DNA from: Paenibacillus turpanensis
GTDB lineage: Bacteria; Bacillota; Bacilli; Paenibacillales; YIM-B00363
Assembly: GCF_011421635.1 (NCBI RefSeq)
Contig: NZ_WTLI01000002.1
Span: forward strand, 271,850 to 335,849
Reading direction: 5' to 3'
Length of the DNA stretch: 64,000 nucleotides
Positions 11,142-20,680 of this stretch are shown here, one piece after another. The notes beneath the pieces were generated by a model that had not been told where the DNA came from, ran no database searches, and was given only the letters and a program-made list of their open reading frames with translations. The first letter of the stretch is position 1, and each line of letters begins with the position of its first letter. The position numbers and the translations under genes are program-made.

Positions 11142-12211
11142 CGGGAAGCCGCTCCTTCCAGCTGGCTGATCGCATCCATAACGGCTTGTTCGTTATCCTT
11201 TACAACCACCGGTTCGGCCTGAACGCTCTTAATCGCGATATTAGGATCCTTTAAGCCATGCCCTGTCAACACGCAAACGACAGACTGGCCGCGGCTGAAA
11301 TACCCTTCTTTATGAAGCTTCAGCACACCCGCCAAGGAAGCCGCAGATGCCGGCTCGGCAAAAATCCCCTCACGCGATGCCATCAGGCGGTACGCTTCTA
11401 CAATTTCATCGTCCGTTACACTATCCACACGGCCTTGCGATTCCTGATATGCGGCAACCGCCGTTTTCCAAGAAGCCGGGTTACCGATACGAATCGCCGT
11501 CGCCAGCGTTTGCGGATCGGCAATCGGTTCTCCGCGTACAAGCGCTGCCGAGCCTTCGGCCTGGAAGCCGAGCATCTTTGGCAGGGAAGCGGATTTGCCC
11601 GCCGCCTTATATTCGTTGAAGCCTTTCCAGTACGCCGAAATATTGCCCGCATTGCCGACTGGAATCGCCAAATAATCCGGAGCTTTGCCGAGCTGATCGC
11701 ATACCTCGAACGCTGCTGTTTTTTGGCCTTCGATCCGGTACGGGTTGACCGAGTTCACAAGTGTGATCGGATGCTTCGCCGTAATATCTCGAACAATTTC
11801 AAGCGCGCGGTCAAAATTGCCCTCAATGGCAATGACCTTCGCCCCGTAAATAATCGCCTGCGCCAGCTTTCCGAGCGCAATATTGCCGTTCGGAATGAGC
11901 ACGATGCAGGAAAGCCCACCGCGTGCCGCATAGGCCGCCGCTGCCGCCGACGTATTGCCTGTCGATGCGCACATGATCGTGCGGCTTCCTTCCTCCATTG
12001 CTTTGGCCACCGCCATAACCATGCCGCGGTCCTTGAAGGATCCGGTCGGGTTCAATCCTTCATATTTGAAGTACAAATCCAAGCCCAGCTGTTCCGAAAG
12101 ATTTTCCGCCCGCACAAGCGGCGTATTGCCTTCTTGGAGCGTAAGCAATGGCGTATTTTCATTCACCGGCAAAAAAGACTTATATGTTTGCAGCAATCCC
12201 TGATATCTCAT
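11138..12211 (-). CDS. thrC: Threonine synthase
   Basis: PLP enzyme converting O-phosphohomoserine to threonine. [12 protein letters not shown], the PLP-lysine motif [11 protein letters not shown] and [19 protein letters not shown] are visible. I chose ATG at 12211 (357 residues), which has GGGTGAGG nine bases upstream and gives the family-like start [20 protein letters not shown] at 12226 overlapping the hom stop is an alternative. It sits between hom and thrB. Confidence 0.96.
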   Translation of the reverse strand: MRYQGLLQTYKSFLPVNENTPLLTLQEGNTPLVRAENLSEQLGLDLYFKYEGLNPTGSFKDRGMVMAVAKAMEEGSRTIMCASTGNTSAAAAAYAARGGLSCIVLIPNGNIALGKLAQAIIYGAKVIAIEGNFDRALEIVRDITAKHPITLVNSVNPYRIEGQKTAAFEVCDQLGKAPDYLAIPVGNAGNISAYWKGFNEYKAAGKSASLPKMLGFQAEGSAALVRGEPIADPQTLATAIRIGNPASWKTAVAAYQESQGRVDSVTDDEIVEAYRLMASREGIFAEPASAASLAGVLKLHKEGYFSRGQSVVCVLTGHGLKDPNIAIKSVQAEPVVVKDNEQAVMDAISQLEGAASR

Positions 12212-12222
12212 TATGTGTTTCC

Positions 12223-13512
12223 TCACCCTTCTACGCGATATACGCTTTTTATTTCATTCACAACATCTTTCATCGTAGACAAATCCTTCATTACTTCAGC
12301 CATCGCCGATTTTACAGCGTCATGCGTTATGATGATGATTTCCGCACTCGGATTATCCGGATTCGGCTGCTGCAGCACAGATTCGAGGCTTACTTCATGC
12401 TTTGCAAAGGTTTGGGTAATTTGGGCAAGCACACCCGCCTTGTCTTCAACATGCAGCAGCAGGAAATACTTGGAGATGATCCGCTCATCGGACATCAGCT
12501 GCTTTTCCTTGTAAGGAAGGAAAACATATCGGCCGTTAACGCCAAACTGCAAATTTTTGCCGACTTCCACCAAGTCCGCCACGATCGAAGTCGCTGTGGG
12601 CAGCTCGCCCGCTCCCGGACCATAGAACATCGTTTCCCCTACCGCTTCCCCGTATACATAAACGGCGTTAAACACTCCGTTAACCGATGCAAGCGGATGC
12701 GATTGCTTCACCATCGTCGGCTGAACCGAGATCGAAATGCCGCCATCCTGACATTCCGCAATGCCGAGCAGCTTCACCTCATAGCCAAGCCGCTTTCCAT
12801 ACAAAATATCTTCCTTGGTAACCTTGGAAATTCCGCGTACATCAACTTCATCCAGATCGACCTGCATCCGGAAGCCCAGCGTCCCCAAAATCGCCATTTT
12901 ACGGGCCGCGTCCAAGCCTTCCACATCCGAGGTCGGGTCTGCTTCCGCATATCCGAGCGCCTGCGCTTCCTTCAATACCTCGGAATATTCAGCGCCTTCC
13001 TTGCTCATCTTCGTTAAAATATAGTTCGTCGTTCCGTTCACAATCCCCATCATCTTCGTAATGCGGTCGGATGCCAGCCCCTCCGCCAAAGCACGGATAA
13101 TCGGAATTCCACCAGCAACGCTCGCTTCATAAAGCACGTCGCAGTTGTTTTCCGCCGCTTTGTGCAAAATTTCTCCGCCGTGAAGCGCCATCAAGTCTTT
13201 ATTGGCTGTGACCACTTGTTTGCCTTGCTCGAGCGCAGCCATAATGCATTCTTTCGCAAGACCTACGCCGCCCATGACCTCGACTATAACATCGATCGAT
13301 TCGTCATTAACAATACTCCATGGGTCATCGGTCAGCTTCTGTGGACTGACCCCTATATTCCGAGCCTTATTCAAATCTCTTACCAAAACCTTTTCAATGA
13401 CAACAGGCGCTCCAATGCGGCGCTGCAAATCGTCCTGATGATTCTCTACAATTCGTACGACGCCGCTTCCTACCGTTCCTAAGCCTAACAAACCAACTTT
13501 AATCGGTTTCAT
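12223..13512 (-). CDS. hom: Homoserine dehydrogenase
   Basis: Reduces aspartate semialdehyde to homoserine, the branch point to threonine and methionine. The N-terminal Rossmann motif is [12 protein letters not shown] and the catalytic domain has [15 protein letters not shown]-terminal ACT domain ([15 protein letters not shown]) suggests allosteric control by threonine. Length 429 is standard. GAGAGAAG precedes the ATG. It follows pheB by 25 nt in the operon. Confidence 0.97.
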   Translation of the reverse strand: MKPIKVGLLGLGTVGSGVVRIVENHQDDLQRRIGAPVVIEKVLVRDLNKARNIGVSPQKLTDDPWSIVNDESIDVIVEVMGGVGLAKECIMAALEQGKQVVTANKDLMALHGGEILHKAAENNCDVLYEASVAGGIPIIRALAEGLASDRITKMMGIVNGTTNYILTKMSKEGAEYSEVLKEAQALGYAEADPTSDVEGLDAARKMAILGTLGFRMQVDLDEVDVRGISKVTKEDILYGKRLGYEVKLLGIAECQDGGISISVQPTMVKQSHPLASVNGVFNAVYVYGEAVGETMFYGPGAGELPTATSIVADLVEVGKNLQFGVNGRYVFLPYKEKQLMSDERIISKYFLLLHVEDKAGVLAQITQTFAKHEVSLESVLQQPNPDNPSAEIIIITHDAVKSAMAEVMKDLSTMKDVVNEIKSVYRVEG

Positions 13513-13537
13513 CTATACTTCTCTCCCTCCATATCAT

Positions 13538-13981
13538 CTATCCTTGTCCGATAATTGCTGCCCTTCTGACCCCTTCAACGCCACGAACGGCATCAATTAA
13601 GCCGGCGAGCGGCGAGGCCATGGCCGAGGTTTCCACCGAAATGACCACATTCGCCATTCCTTGAAGCGGTATGGTCTGATTAATGGTAAGCACGTTCGCC
13701 TCGTGCTTTGCAATTAGTGAAAGCACCTTGGACAAAATACCTGAACGGTGCTCTAAATCCATGGAAATCGTCGCTAATCTTTCCTTATCTAGCTTGGTTA
13801 AAGGGAAGACCCCGTCCCTATATTTATAAAATGCGCTGCGGCTCAATCCGACCCGCTCTACTGCTTCGTGAATCGTATCCACTTCCCCGCGGGCAAGCAG
13901 TTCCTTGGCATCCAAGGTCTTCACCAAAGCATCCGGAAGCAAGTCCTCTCGAACCAACATATAACGCTCTTTCCCCTGCAT
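13538..13981 (-). CDS. pheB: PheB-type ACT-domain regulatory protein
   Basis: A 147-residue protein with an N-terminal helix-turn-helix-like segment (IHEAVERVGLSRSAFYKY) and a C-terminal ACT domain (ISMDLEHRSGILSKVLSLIA). It matches B. subtilis PheB (YsxB-pheB-pheA neighbourhood) in length and plan. Its exact function is unsettled; an amino-acid-sensing regulator is plausible. ATG at 13981 was preferred over an upstream ATG at 14029 because GGAGAGGA precedes it. It is the first gene of the operon, with a consensus-like promoter directly upstream. Confidence 0.88.
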   Translation of the reverse strand: MQGKERYMLVREDLLPDALVKTLDAKELLARGEVDTIHEAVERVGLSRSAFYKYRDGVFPLTKLDKERLATISMDLEHRSGILSKVLSLIAKHEANVLTINQTIPLQGMANVVISVETSAMASPLAGLIDAVRGVEGVRRAAIIGQG

Positions 13982-14027
13982 CGAATTGCGTCCTCTCCAA
14001 AGAGACTTTTGTACGTGTATGATAGAC

Positions 14028-14056
14028 ATTATAATGAAAATATGGTCTCACCGCAA
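14028..14056 (-). promoter_or_regulatory. Housekeeping promoter of pheB-hom-thrC-thrB-pheA-ilvE
   Basis: On the minus strand TTGCGG (14056-14051), a 17-base spacer and a perfect TATAAT (14033-14028) lie about 45 nt before the pheB start. The terminator of the upstream gene lies immediately behind it. Confidence 0.8.
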
Positions 14057-14066
14057 TAGGCGGCCT

Positions 14067-14104
14067 AAAAAAATCCGATGCTTCGATTATATCGAAACAT
14101 CGGA
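14067..14104 (-). terminator. Intrinsic terminator of the TrpD-like gene
   Basis: A long hairpin (TCCGATG, one mismatch, TTCGAT, loop, then the complement) is followed on the minus strand by seven T. It separates the TrpD-like gene from the pheB promoter. Confidence 0.88.
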
Positions 14105-14122
14105 GGTTTTGTCACAGGTGCC

Positions 14123-15136
14123 TCACCTGCTTGAAGACAAGTCGAGCCACCTGCGGAATGATTTCGCCGCCGACTTCCGTTGAAGCAGCGACTTGGCCAG
14201 CATAAAGCCTTCCTCGAAGGAGTTTACCCGCTCAAACCAATACAAACGCAGCCCGGCATTAAAAATGAGATAATTCCGCAATTGTATAAGCTCCCCGTCT
14301 TCTTCCCCCTGTAAAATACGTTCAAGACTCGGCATTAGGGACTGATCCGTCAAAGCCAAAGGCTGTTTCTTGCCAAAGCCGAACAAATCCGGGTCAATAT
14401 AGGTTGTCTCGTCACCGTACACAGTCACTTTACGGATTTGAGTGATCCGATCCAGCGGCAGCACCTCGGTCCCGCCCAGCCCATTCACCAAATAGCCGCT
14501 TTCAAAGCCTGCCGAAGTAAGCAGCGGCTGCAGCCGCAGTGTCTCATTGGCGTCCTCCACACCGATAAGCGCATGCTGTGAAGAAAATGGATTCAGCATT
14601 TTCTCGACTGTGTTTAACAGCGTTGCGATCCCCAGCTCCCCTCGAATCGCCCGAAGATGCTGGAGCGGAGGACAGTATGTTTCGATATCGATATATACCA
14701 TGCGAGTATCCTTGAGCATTCGTTCCCAGACTCCGGCGCATTCTTTGCCGGAAGCGCCCACTGCGCCGCTTCCCTTTAGTTGTCCGCCGGAAGGCCTTTG
14801 TTCCGTACCGGTTACTACGTAGGACATGCCGACGCTTGCGGTCATCATACAAATCGCCAGGGTTAAAGGAAAGTAAGTTCCGCTCTCCGCACTTCCGGCA
14901 ATACAAATCGTCGTTGGGGAGCGTTTAACACTAATCGAATAGCCGCGAAACACCTCAAGAAATGCGGCAACACTTTCCGGGGATTCACCCTTCATTCTTT
15001 CTGCAATCAAAAAGGCTGCTGCCTGAATATCCGAGCTTTCGCCCGAAGCAATCGAAGCCGCCGCCTCTGAAGCTTCTGCATAAGTCAGCGGGTTATCTCT
15101 TCCCTTATTAAGGATTTCCTTTAGCCAACGCAGCAT
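14123..15136 (-). CDS. Degenerate anthranilate phosphoribosyltransferase-family (TrpD-like) protein
   Basis: The 337-residue protein follows the class III phosphoribosyltransferase plan: a helical N-terminus (NPLTYAEASEAAASIASGE), then PPLQHLRAIRGELGIATLLNT and NPFSSQHALIGV, which mirror TrpD. The catalytic signatures are altered: the PRPP loop (usually GTGGD) reads IAGSAESGTYF, and the HGNR motif reads TGTEQRPSGG. This resembles the YbiB/TrpD2 branch, some of which bind nucleic acid rather than catalyse. ATG at 15136 has AGAGGAGGTG five bases upstream. It is monocistronic, flanked by terminators on both sides. Function unknown. Confidence 0.75.
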   Translation of the reverse strand: MLRWLKEILNKGRDNPLTYAEASEAAASIASGESSDIQAAAFLIAERMKGESPESVAAFLEVFRGYSISVKRSPTTICIAGSAESGTYFPLTLAICMMTASVGMSYVVTGTEQRPSGGQLKGSGAVGASGKECAGVWERMLKDTRMVYIDIETYCPPLQHLRAIRGELGIATLLNTVEKMLNPFSSQHALIGVEDANETLRLQPLLTSAGFESGYLVNGLGGTEVLPLDRITQIRKVTVYGDETTYIDPDLFGFGKKQPLALTDQSLMPSLERILQGEEDGELIQLRNYLIFNAGLRLYWFERVNSFEEGFMLAKSLLQRKSAAKSFRRWLDLSSSR

Positions 15137-15169
15137 TACCGCACCTCCTCTCTGTACCCTTGTGAAATT

Positions 15170-15205
15170 AATGTTATATAATATAACATTATATTCTATA
15201 TTCAA
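15170..15205 (-). promoter_or_regulatory. Candidate promoter with overlapping 21-bp palindrome
   Basis: TTGAAT (15205-15200), a 16-base spacer and TATTAT (15183-15178) form a candidate promoter for the TrpD-like gene. A perfect palindrome with ten-base arms, beginning AATGTTATAT, spans 15170-15190 and covers the -10 element. This would suit a dimeric regulator. The palindrome is certain; the promoter and operator roles are inferred. Confidence 0.5.
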
Positions 15206-15237
15206 CGTTTATTCAAAAAGAACCCTATAAAAACACG

Positions 15238-15268
15238 AAAAAACCTTACACCAAAATGATGTAAGGTT
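15238..15268 (-). terminator. Intrinsic terminator downstream of obgE
   Basis: A nine-bp stem AACCTTACA/TGTAAGGTT with a short loop is followed on the minus strand by a T-run. It lies about 32 nt past the obgE stop and closes spo0B-obgE. Confidence 0.85.
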
Positions 15269-15300
15269 CAAAATCACTGCATTGTTGTTATATTATCTCT

Positions 15301-16614
<1,314 letters not shown>

Positions 16615-16647
16615 TTATGTATCAAGCAAAAATAGCAAGCCATTCTT

Positions 16648-17274
16648 TTAAACCGCTGACAAAGCTCCGACCACCACGTCCACACTGACGTCCCGATAAT
16701 CCAGCTTGAAATACCCGCCGCGTTCACTTTCGAACACTCGAAGCGAATCCCCAAGCCCATCGTGAAGCGTTGGCAAATGGTAATCACCAGAGTACTGGAA
16801 GCGAATTTCAAAACCCTCTTCCGGCTTGTCCACAAATTGCAGCTGCAGCTGAGGCTTTCCTTCTTCAGCCATACGCGCAGCCGCTCCGAAGCATTCCAGC
16901 GCCGTCATAATCGTACGGGTCAACGATGCCGCATCGATCATAAGCCCCGATATATTCAGCTGTCCCTCCGATTCAACAAACAGGTCGAGCGTCTGGCAGT
17001 TCATTCGGAACAAAAGCAGCTCCTTCACAAGCTCCGGCACACCCAACTTTGTCATTTTACTTTCTTGGCTCGCTTTATGTTTTAGTTTTTCCACAACATC
17101 GGGCAACTTATCAAATTTCTTTAGACGCACATATCCGAATAACACCTGAAGGTCGTTCATCCATTCATGGCGCTGATAATCCATAAGACGGATCCACTGG
17201 TCCATTTCGTTACTTGGTTTTTCCACAACATCACGTCTCCTAGAAACAGAACGTTCGTCCGATTTTCTTCTCAT
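16648..17274 (-). CDS. spo0B: Sporulation initiation phosphotransferase Spo0B
   Basis: Passes phosphate from Spo0F to Spo0A in the sporulation phosphorelay. The phosphoacceptor histidine lies in YQRHEWMNDLQVLFGY, the family motif, and is followed by a helical hairpin and a degenerate ATPase-like domain. Start ATG at 17274 (208 residues) is chosen because AGGGG lies eight bases upstream. A GTG at 17292 would remove that site from the leader. The position between rpmA and obgE matches the conserved order. The extra basic N-terminus (RRKSDERSVSRRR) is unusual. Confidence 0.88.
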   Translation of the reverse strand: MRRKSDERSVSRRRDVVEKPSNEMDQWIRLMDYQRHEWMNDLQVLFGYVRLKKFDKLPDVVEKLKHKASQESKMTKLGVPELVKELLLFRMNCQTLDLFVESEGQLNISGLMIDAASLTRTIMTALECFGAAARMAEEGKPQLQLQFVDKPEEGFEIRFQYSGDYHLPTLHDGLGDSLRVFESERGGYFKLDYRDVSVDVVVGALSAV

Positions 17275-17317
17275 TGAAACATACCCCTGCACTTATTGTC
17301 AAAAAATAGTGCAATAC

Positions 17318-17347
17318 AAAAAAATCCGGCGATTTCTCGCCGGATTT
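17318..17347 (-). terminator. Intrinsic terminator of rplU-prp-rpmA
   Basis: A perfect 11-bp hairpin (AAATCCGGCGA, four-base loop, complement) is followed by a T-run on the minus strand. It lies 12 nt beyond the rpmA stop. Confidence 0.93.
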
Positions 17348-17359
17348 GACGTCAACGAT

Positions 17360-17671
17360 TTATTTCTCAACCGCAGCGGCTACTGGAGCCTGGCCTGCTG
17401 GGTAGACGCTAACTTTCTTACGGTCGCGTCCCAAACGCTCAAACTTCACAACGCCTTCTACTTTTGCAAAAAGCGTGTCGTCAGAGCCGATACCCACGTT
17501 CGTGCCCGGATGAATTTTCGTTCCGCGCTGACGAACAAGAATGCTGCCCGCTGTTACCGCTTGACCGTCCGCACGCTTCACGCCGAGAAACTTCGGGTTG
17601 GAGTCGCGTCCGTTCTTCGTCGAGCCTACACCTTTCTTCGATGCAAAAAATTGAAGATTCAGCTTCAACAT
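17360..17671 (-). CDS. rpmA: 50S ribosomal protein L27
   Basis: Ribosomal protein near the peptidyl transferase centre. It starts [20 protein letters not shown]: the first nine residues form the Firmicute N-terminal extension, which must be cut after LQFF by the protease Prp, encoded just upstream. The rest ([15 protein letters not shown]) is typical; length 103. AGGAGGTAG precedes the ATG. Confidence 0.98.
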   Translation of the reverse strand: MLKLNLQFFASKKGVGSTKNGRDSNPKFLGVKRADGQAVTAGSILVRQRGTKIHPGTNVGIGSDDTLFAKVEGVVKFERLGRDRKKVSVYPAGQAPVAAAVEK

Positions 17672-17686
17672 CGTAGTCTACCTCCT

Positions 17687-18028
17687 TCAGCTATCTTTTT
17701 GTTGAATTTTCATGTATGATCCGTACGATTCCCGAATCGATTCGAGCATCACAACCATGCTTTCCAGCTGCAGCTGCACTTTCATGCGCATCTCCGCTTC
17801 CAGCTGGATTGGAACCTGCACCCGCAAATAGCCGCCGTCATCCGCCATCGTCACATCGAGGTGAGCGCCAACAACCGCTTCCGCCGCATTCACAGTACCG
17901 AACGTAACCGCCGTAACACCGGCGCAAACGATATCCTTCCCGTGCTCAGCGTAATCCGCATGGCCTTCAACCGTAAAGCTGTCAATCGATCGGTCGTGTT
18001 TGTTCCGATGTATCGTAACCCGTATCAC
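17687..18028 (-). CDS. prp: Ribosomal-processing cysteine protease Prp
   Basis: Small cysteine protease that removes the L27 N-terminal extension. The catalytic His is in VEGHADYAEHG and the catalytic Cys in DIVCAGVTAV; length 113 is typical. The start is GTG (18028) with GAGGG seven bases upstream. It lies between rplU and rpmA, the invariant arrangement in species with extended L27. The C-terminal tail (LESIRESYGSYMKIQQKDS) is ordinary. Confidence 0.95.
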   Translation of the reverse strand: MIRVTIHRNKHDRSIDSFTVEGHADYAEHGKDIVCAGVTAVTFGTVNAAEAVVGAHLDVTMADDGGYLRVQVPIQLEAEMRMKVQLQLESMVVMLESIRESYGSYMKIQQKDS

Positions 18029-18042
18029 GGAAAAGCCCTCAA

Positions 18043-18354
18043 TTACGCTTGAATCTTTTCGATTACAACTTTAGTGTACGGTTGACGATGACCTTGCTTA
18101 CGACGGTAGTTCTTCTTCGCTTTGTATTTGAAAACGATGATCTTCTCGCCGCGGCCGTGCTTCTCAACCTTCGCTGTAACGGATGCGCCAGCCACGAGCG
18201 GAGAGCCCGCTACCAGACCGGAATCCTTGGATACTGCGATAACTTGATCAAAAGTAACCGTTTCACCTTCACCTGCAAAAAGCTTCTCGATGAAAAGAAC
18301 GTCACCTTCTTGAACCTTGTACTGCTTGCCGCCAGTTTCGATAATTGCGTACAT
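18043..18354 (-). CDS. rplU: 50S ribosomal protein L21
   Basis: 23S-rRNA-binding ribosomal protein. It begins [20 protein letters not shown] and has [20 protein letters not shown], the standard L21 sequence; length 103. GAGGGGGTG precedes the ATG. It is the first gene of rplU-prp-rpmA, with its own promoter (18455-18483) and a ~90-nt leader. Confidence 0.98.
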   Translation of the reverse strand: MYAIIETGGKQYKVQEGDVLFIEKLFAGEGETVTFDQVIAVSKDSGLVAGSPLVAGASVTAKVEKHGRGEKIIVFKYKAKKNYRRKQGHRQPYTKVVIEKIQA

Positions 18355-18447
18355 GTGTGCACCCCCTCAATTTAGGACTCGCCGGGAGCAGGTGAATGTG
18401 CAGATGCCCATTGCTTGAACCTGAACCGTGCGGTATAAGTCAACATA
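18355..18447 (-). promoter_or_regulatory. rplU leader, possible L21-type autoregulatory leader
   Basis: About 90 nt of untranslated leader lie between the predicted start of transcription and rplU. Firmicutes often carry a structured L21 leader here. The sequence is rich in short complementary stretches, but I have not confirmed a match to the known structure. Confidence 0.4.
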
Positions 18448-18454
18448 CCTGAGA

Positions 18455-18483
18455 ATTATAGCACATGAAAAAACAACCCGCAA
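18455..18483 (-). promoter_or_regulatory. Promoter of rplU-prp-rpmA
   Basis: On the minus strand TTGCGG (18483-18478), a 17-base spacer and a perfect TATAAT (18460-18455). The -35 element lies in the loop and stem of the upstream rng terminator. Confidence 0.8.
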
Positions 18484-18493
18484 GAGGTTGTTT
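18468..18493 (-). terminator. Intrinsic terminator downstream of rng
   Basis: AAACAACC, a seven-base loop and GGTTGTTT are followed by further T on the minus strand, about 22 nt past the rng stop. It overlaps the rplU promoter. Confidence 0.75.
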
Positions 18494-18514
18494 AGGATTT
18501 ATGCCTGGTATTGT

Positions 18515-19753
18515 TCACCTTCTTACCTGCACCTTGCCTGTTCCCGAGCAAGCCCGGCACGGCTCGAAAAACAGATGATCCATATGCTCGCGGACCTTTT
18601 TGCGCGTCACCTCAAGCAGTCCGAGGCCGGTCCAGCCGACGACCATCGCCTTCGTACGGTCCAGCTTGAGCTTCTGCTCCAGCCGCTCGACGACCGACTG
18701 CCGATGCTCCTCGTAGCGCATATCGATAAAATCGATGATGATAATCCCGCCGATATCTTTGAGCCTCAACAGCCGCGCCGCTTCCTCCGCAGCCTCCAAA
18801 TTGGTGCGGAGCACCGTATCATCCAAATTATCGCTGCCTGTATATTTTCCTGTATTCACATCGATAACAGTGAGCGCTTCCGTCTGATCGAGGACAAGAT
18901 AACCGCCGCTTTTCAGCCACAGCCTTCTTTTCAGCACCCGGTCAAGCTCTGCCGTTACTCCGAACTGCTCAAATAAAGGAACCTTCTCCGTGTAGGTTTT
19001 AATACGATCAGCCAGCTCCGGAGCCATATCTCGTAAGAAGACCCGCGCTTCCTCTGCCTGCTGGCGATTATCAAGCACCATCTCGTCGATGCGCTCCGAA
19101 AAGACATCCCTCATCAGCCTTGGAACAAGATCAAGATCCCTATACAACAAAGAAGGCGGCTTTTCCTTCTCCGCTTTCCGCACGATTTGCCCCCATAAAT
19201 CACGTAAAAAGGAAATGTCGGCGTGCAGCGCTTCCTCGGATTCACCTTCCGCTACGGTACGGAGAATCAATCCTTCCCCCGGCTGTCTAACGGCATCTCC
19301 GCATTTTTTGAGACGGACCCGCTCCGTTTCGGATTCGATCTTACGCGAAATCCCAACATAATCAGCCTCCGGCATATAAACAAGCCACCGGCCCGGAAGA
19401 GCGAAATGCGTCGTTACGCGAGCTCCCTTCGTTCCAAGCGGCTCTTTCATCAGCTGTACGACTAATTCCTGCTCCAGCGTAACAAGCTCGGAAATATCCG
19501 GCTTTGTTTTCGGCTGCTTTTCGAGATGGGCCGGAAGCAAATCATCGACATAAAGAAACGCGTTCTTTTCCAATCCGATATCAATAAAGGCCGCCTGCAT
19601 CCCAGGCAAAATATTAACAACCTTGCCTTTGTATATATTACCGACCAGCTGCTTTGAATCCGGCCTCTCGGCGTAAAACTCCGTCAGCCTGCCTTCCTCC
19701 AATAACGCCACGCTGGTCGTTCCATTGTCGTAATGAACCGCAATCCGTTTCAT
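18515..19753 (-). CDS. rng: Ribonuclease G/E family endoribonuclease
   Basis: Single-strand endoribonuclease for rRNA maturation and mRNA decay. An S1-like RNA-binding region lies at about 35-100 (GNIYKGKVVNILPGMQAAFI). Catalytic aspartates are in TVIDVNTGKYTG and IIIDFIDMRYEE, and a zinc-link CRAC pair lies near the C-terminus. At 412 residues it is the short RNase G form. ATG at 19753 is chosen (GAGGTG seven bases upstream), giving MKRIAVHYDN. It is inserted between spoIVFB and rplU; B. subtilis has no RNase E/G. Confidence 0.95.
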   Translation of the reverse strand: MKRIAVHYDNGTTSVALLEEGRLTEFYAERPDSKQLVGNIYKGKVVNILPGMQAAFIDIGLEKNAFLYVDDLLPAHLEKQPKTKPDISELVTLEQELVVQLMKEPLGTKGARVTTHFALPGRWLVYMPEADYVGISRKIESETERVRLKKCGDAVRQPGEGLILRTVAEGESEEALHADISFLRDLWGQIVRKAEKEKPPSLLYRDLDLVPRLMRDVFSERIDEMVLDNRQQAEEARVFLRDMAPELADRIKTYTEKVPLFEQFGVTAELDRVLKRRLWLKSGGYLVLDQTEALTVIDVNTGKYTGSDNLDDTVLRTNLEAAEEAARLLRLKDIGGIIIIDFIDMRYEEHRQSVVERLEQKLKLDRTKAMVVGWTGLGLLEVTRKKVREHMDHLFFEPCRACSGTGKVQVRR

Positions 19754-19804
19754 GTGGAGACACCTCGCTTCCATGCGTTCCGATAACTTTTCATTCCATC
19801 TATT

Positions 19805-20680
19805 TTACCTGAAAAGATCGGAAACTGCACTTCCCGGCTTGCCGTTCATAAATCCGGCGGTCAACCGCTGCTCCGGCAGCACCTTCTGTACATTGCCCAT
19901 ATCATTAAAAACGTATACAAAATGCATCCTTTCCCGCATATACAGCCGCACGATATCCTTCATCGGCCTGTCCTGTGAAGCGGCGATCGGCTGGGCTACG
20001 ACACCGCGGGCGATCCATTCCTTCACGCGAACCTCTCTTCCGAGCAAAAAACGGAAAAAGTAGTACGGAATGTTCCGCCAATTATAATAATTGGAATAAA
20101 TCAAAAACAATGCGATCACCATTACGTTCAAAGGCAGTCCCTGTGTCAGCCACAGATAACATCCGTAACCAAGCACTCCTGCGCTGATGATGATACTGAT
20201 CCAGACGGACAACCATAATGCACGGTAGTACTGCAGCCAAAGCGAGAGAAAGGACTGCATCAGCTTCCCCCCGTCCAGCGGCAGAACCGGCAGCAAATTA
20301 AATAAAGCGATTAAAGCATTCGCCTGTATAAAATAGGCGGTCCACTCCGCCCCCCACCATCCGGCGGCCTGAAGGCACCAAGCGAGTCCGATCATAAGCA
20401 CGTTTTGCGCCGGTCCCGCAAGTGCCACCACAATTTCTTCCCAGACCGGCATACTTCCGCCGCTTTCCTCCGTTTCCGCAACGCCGCCGAACGGGAGCAG
20501 CTGGATCTCCCGAACTCGCCAACCGAAGCCCCGCATTGCCGCCACATGGCCCAGCTCATGAATGAGCACGATGCCGAAAAGTGTTATCAGCTCCATAAAA
20601 AATCCTGTCAGCATCGACAAAGCGGCCATCATGACAAACAACGGATGAAACCGGAACCGGATGCCGGCAATATTAATCAA
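19805..20680 (-). CDS. spoIVFB: Stage IV sporulation intramembrane metalloprotease SpoIVFB
   Basis: Site-2-type protease in the outer forespore membrane that activates pro-sigma-K. Zinc-binding HELGH is in FGIVLIHELGHVAAM and the third ligand region is NLLPVLPLDGGK. Several membrane segments are followed by a C-terminal CBS-like part (KDIVRLYMRERMHFVYVFND); length 291. The start is a TTG (20680) with GGAGTG seven bases upstream, overlapping spoIVFA by 8 nt, so translation is coupled to its regulator. Confidence 0.95.
   Translation of the reverse strand: MINIAGIRFRFHPLFVMMAALSMLTGFFMELITLFGIVLIHELGHVAAMRGFGWRVREIQLLPFGGVAETEESGGSMPVWEEIVVALAGPAQNVLMIGLAWCLQAAGWWGAEWTAYFIQANALIALFNLLPVLPLDGGKLMQSFLSLWLQYYRALWLSVWISIIISAGVLGYGCYLWLTQGLPLNVMVIALFLIYSNYYNWRNIPYYFFRFLLGREVRVKEWIARGVVAQPIAASQDRPMKDIVRLYMRERMHFVYVFNDMGNVQKVLPEQRLTAGFMNGKPGSAVSDLFR

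Noticed and set aside
11258..12514. 418-codon rightward open frame across thrC and hom
   Set aside because: Antisense shadow of two clear enzymes.
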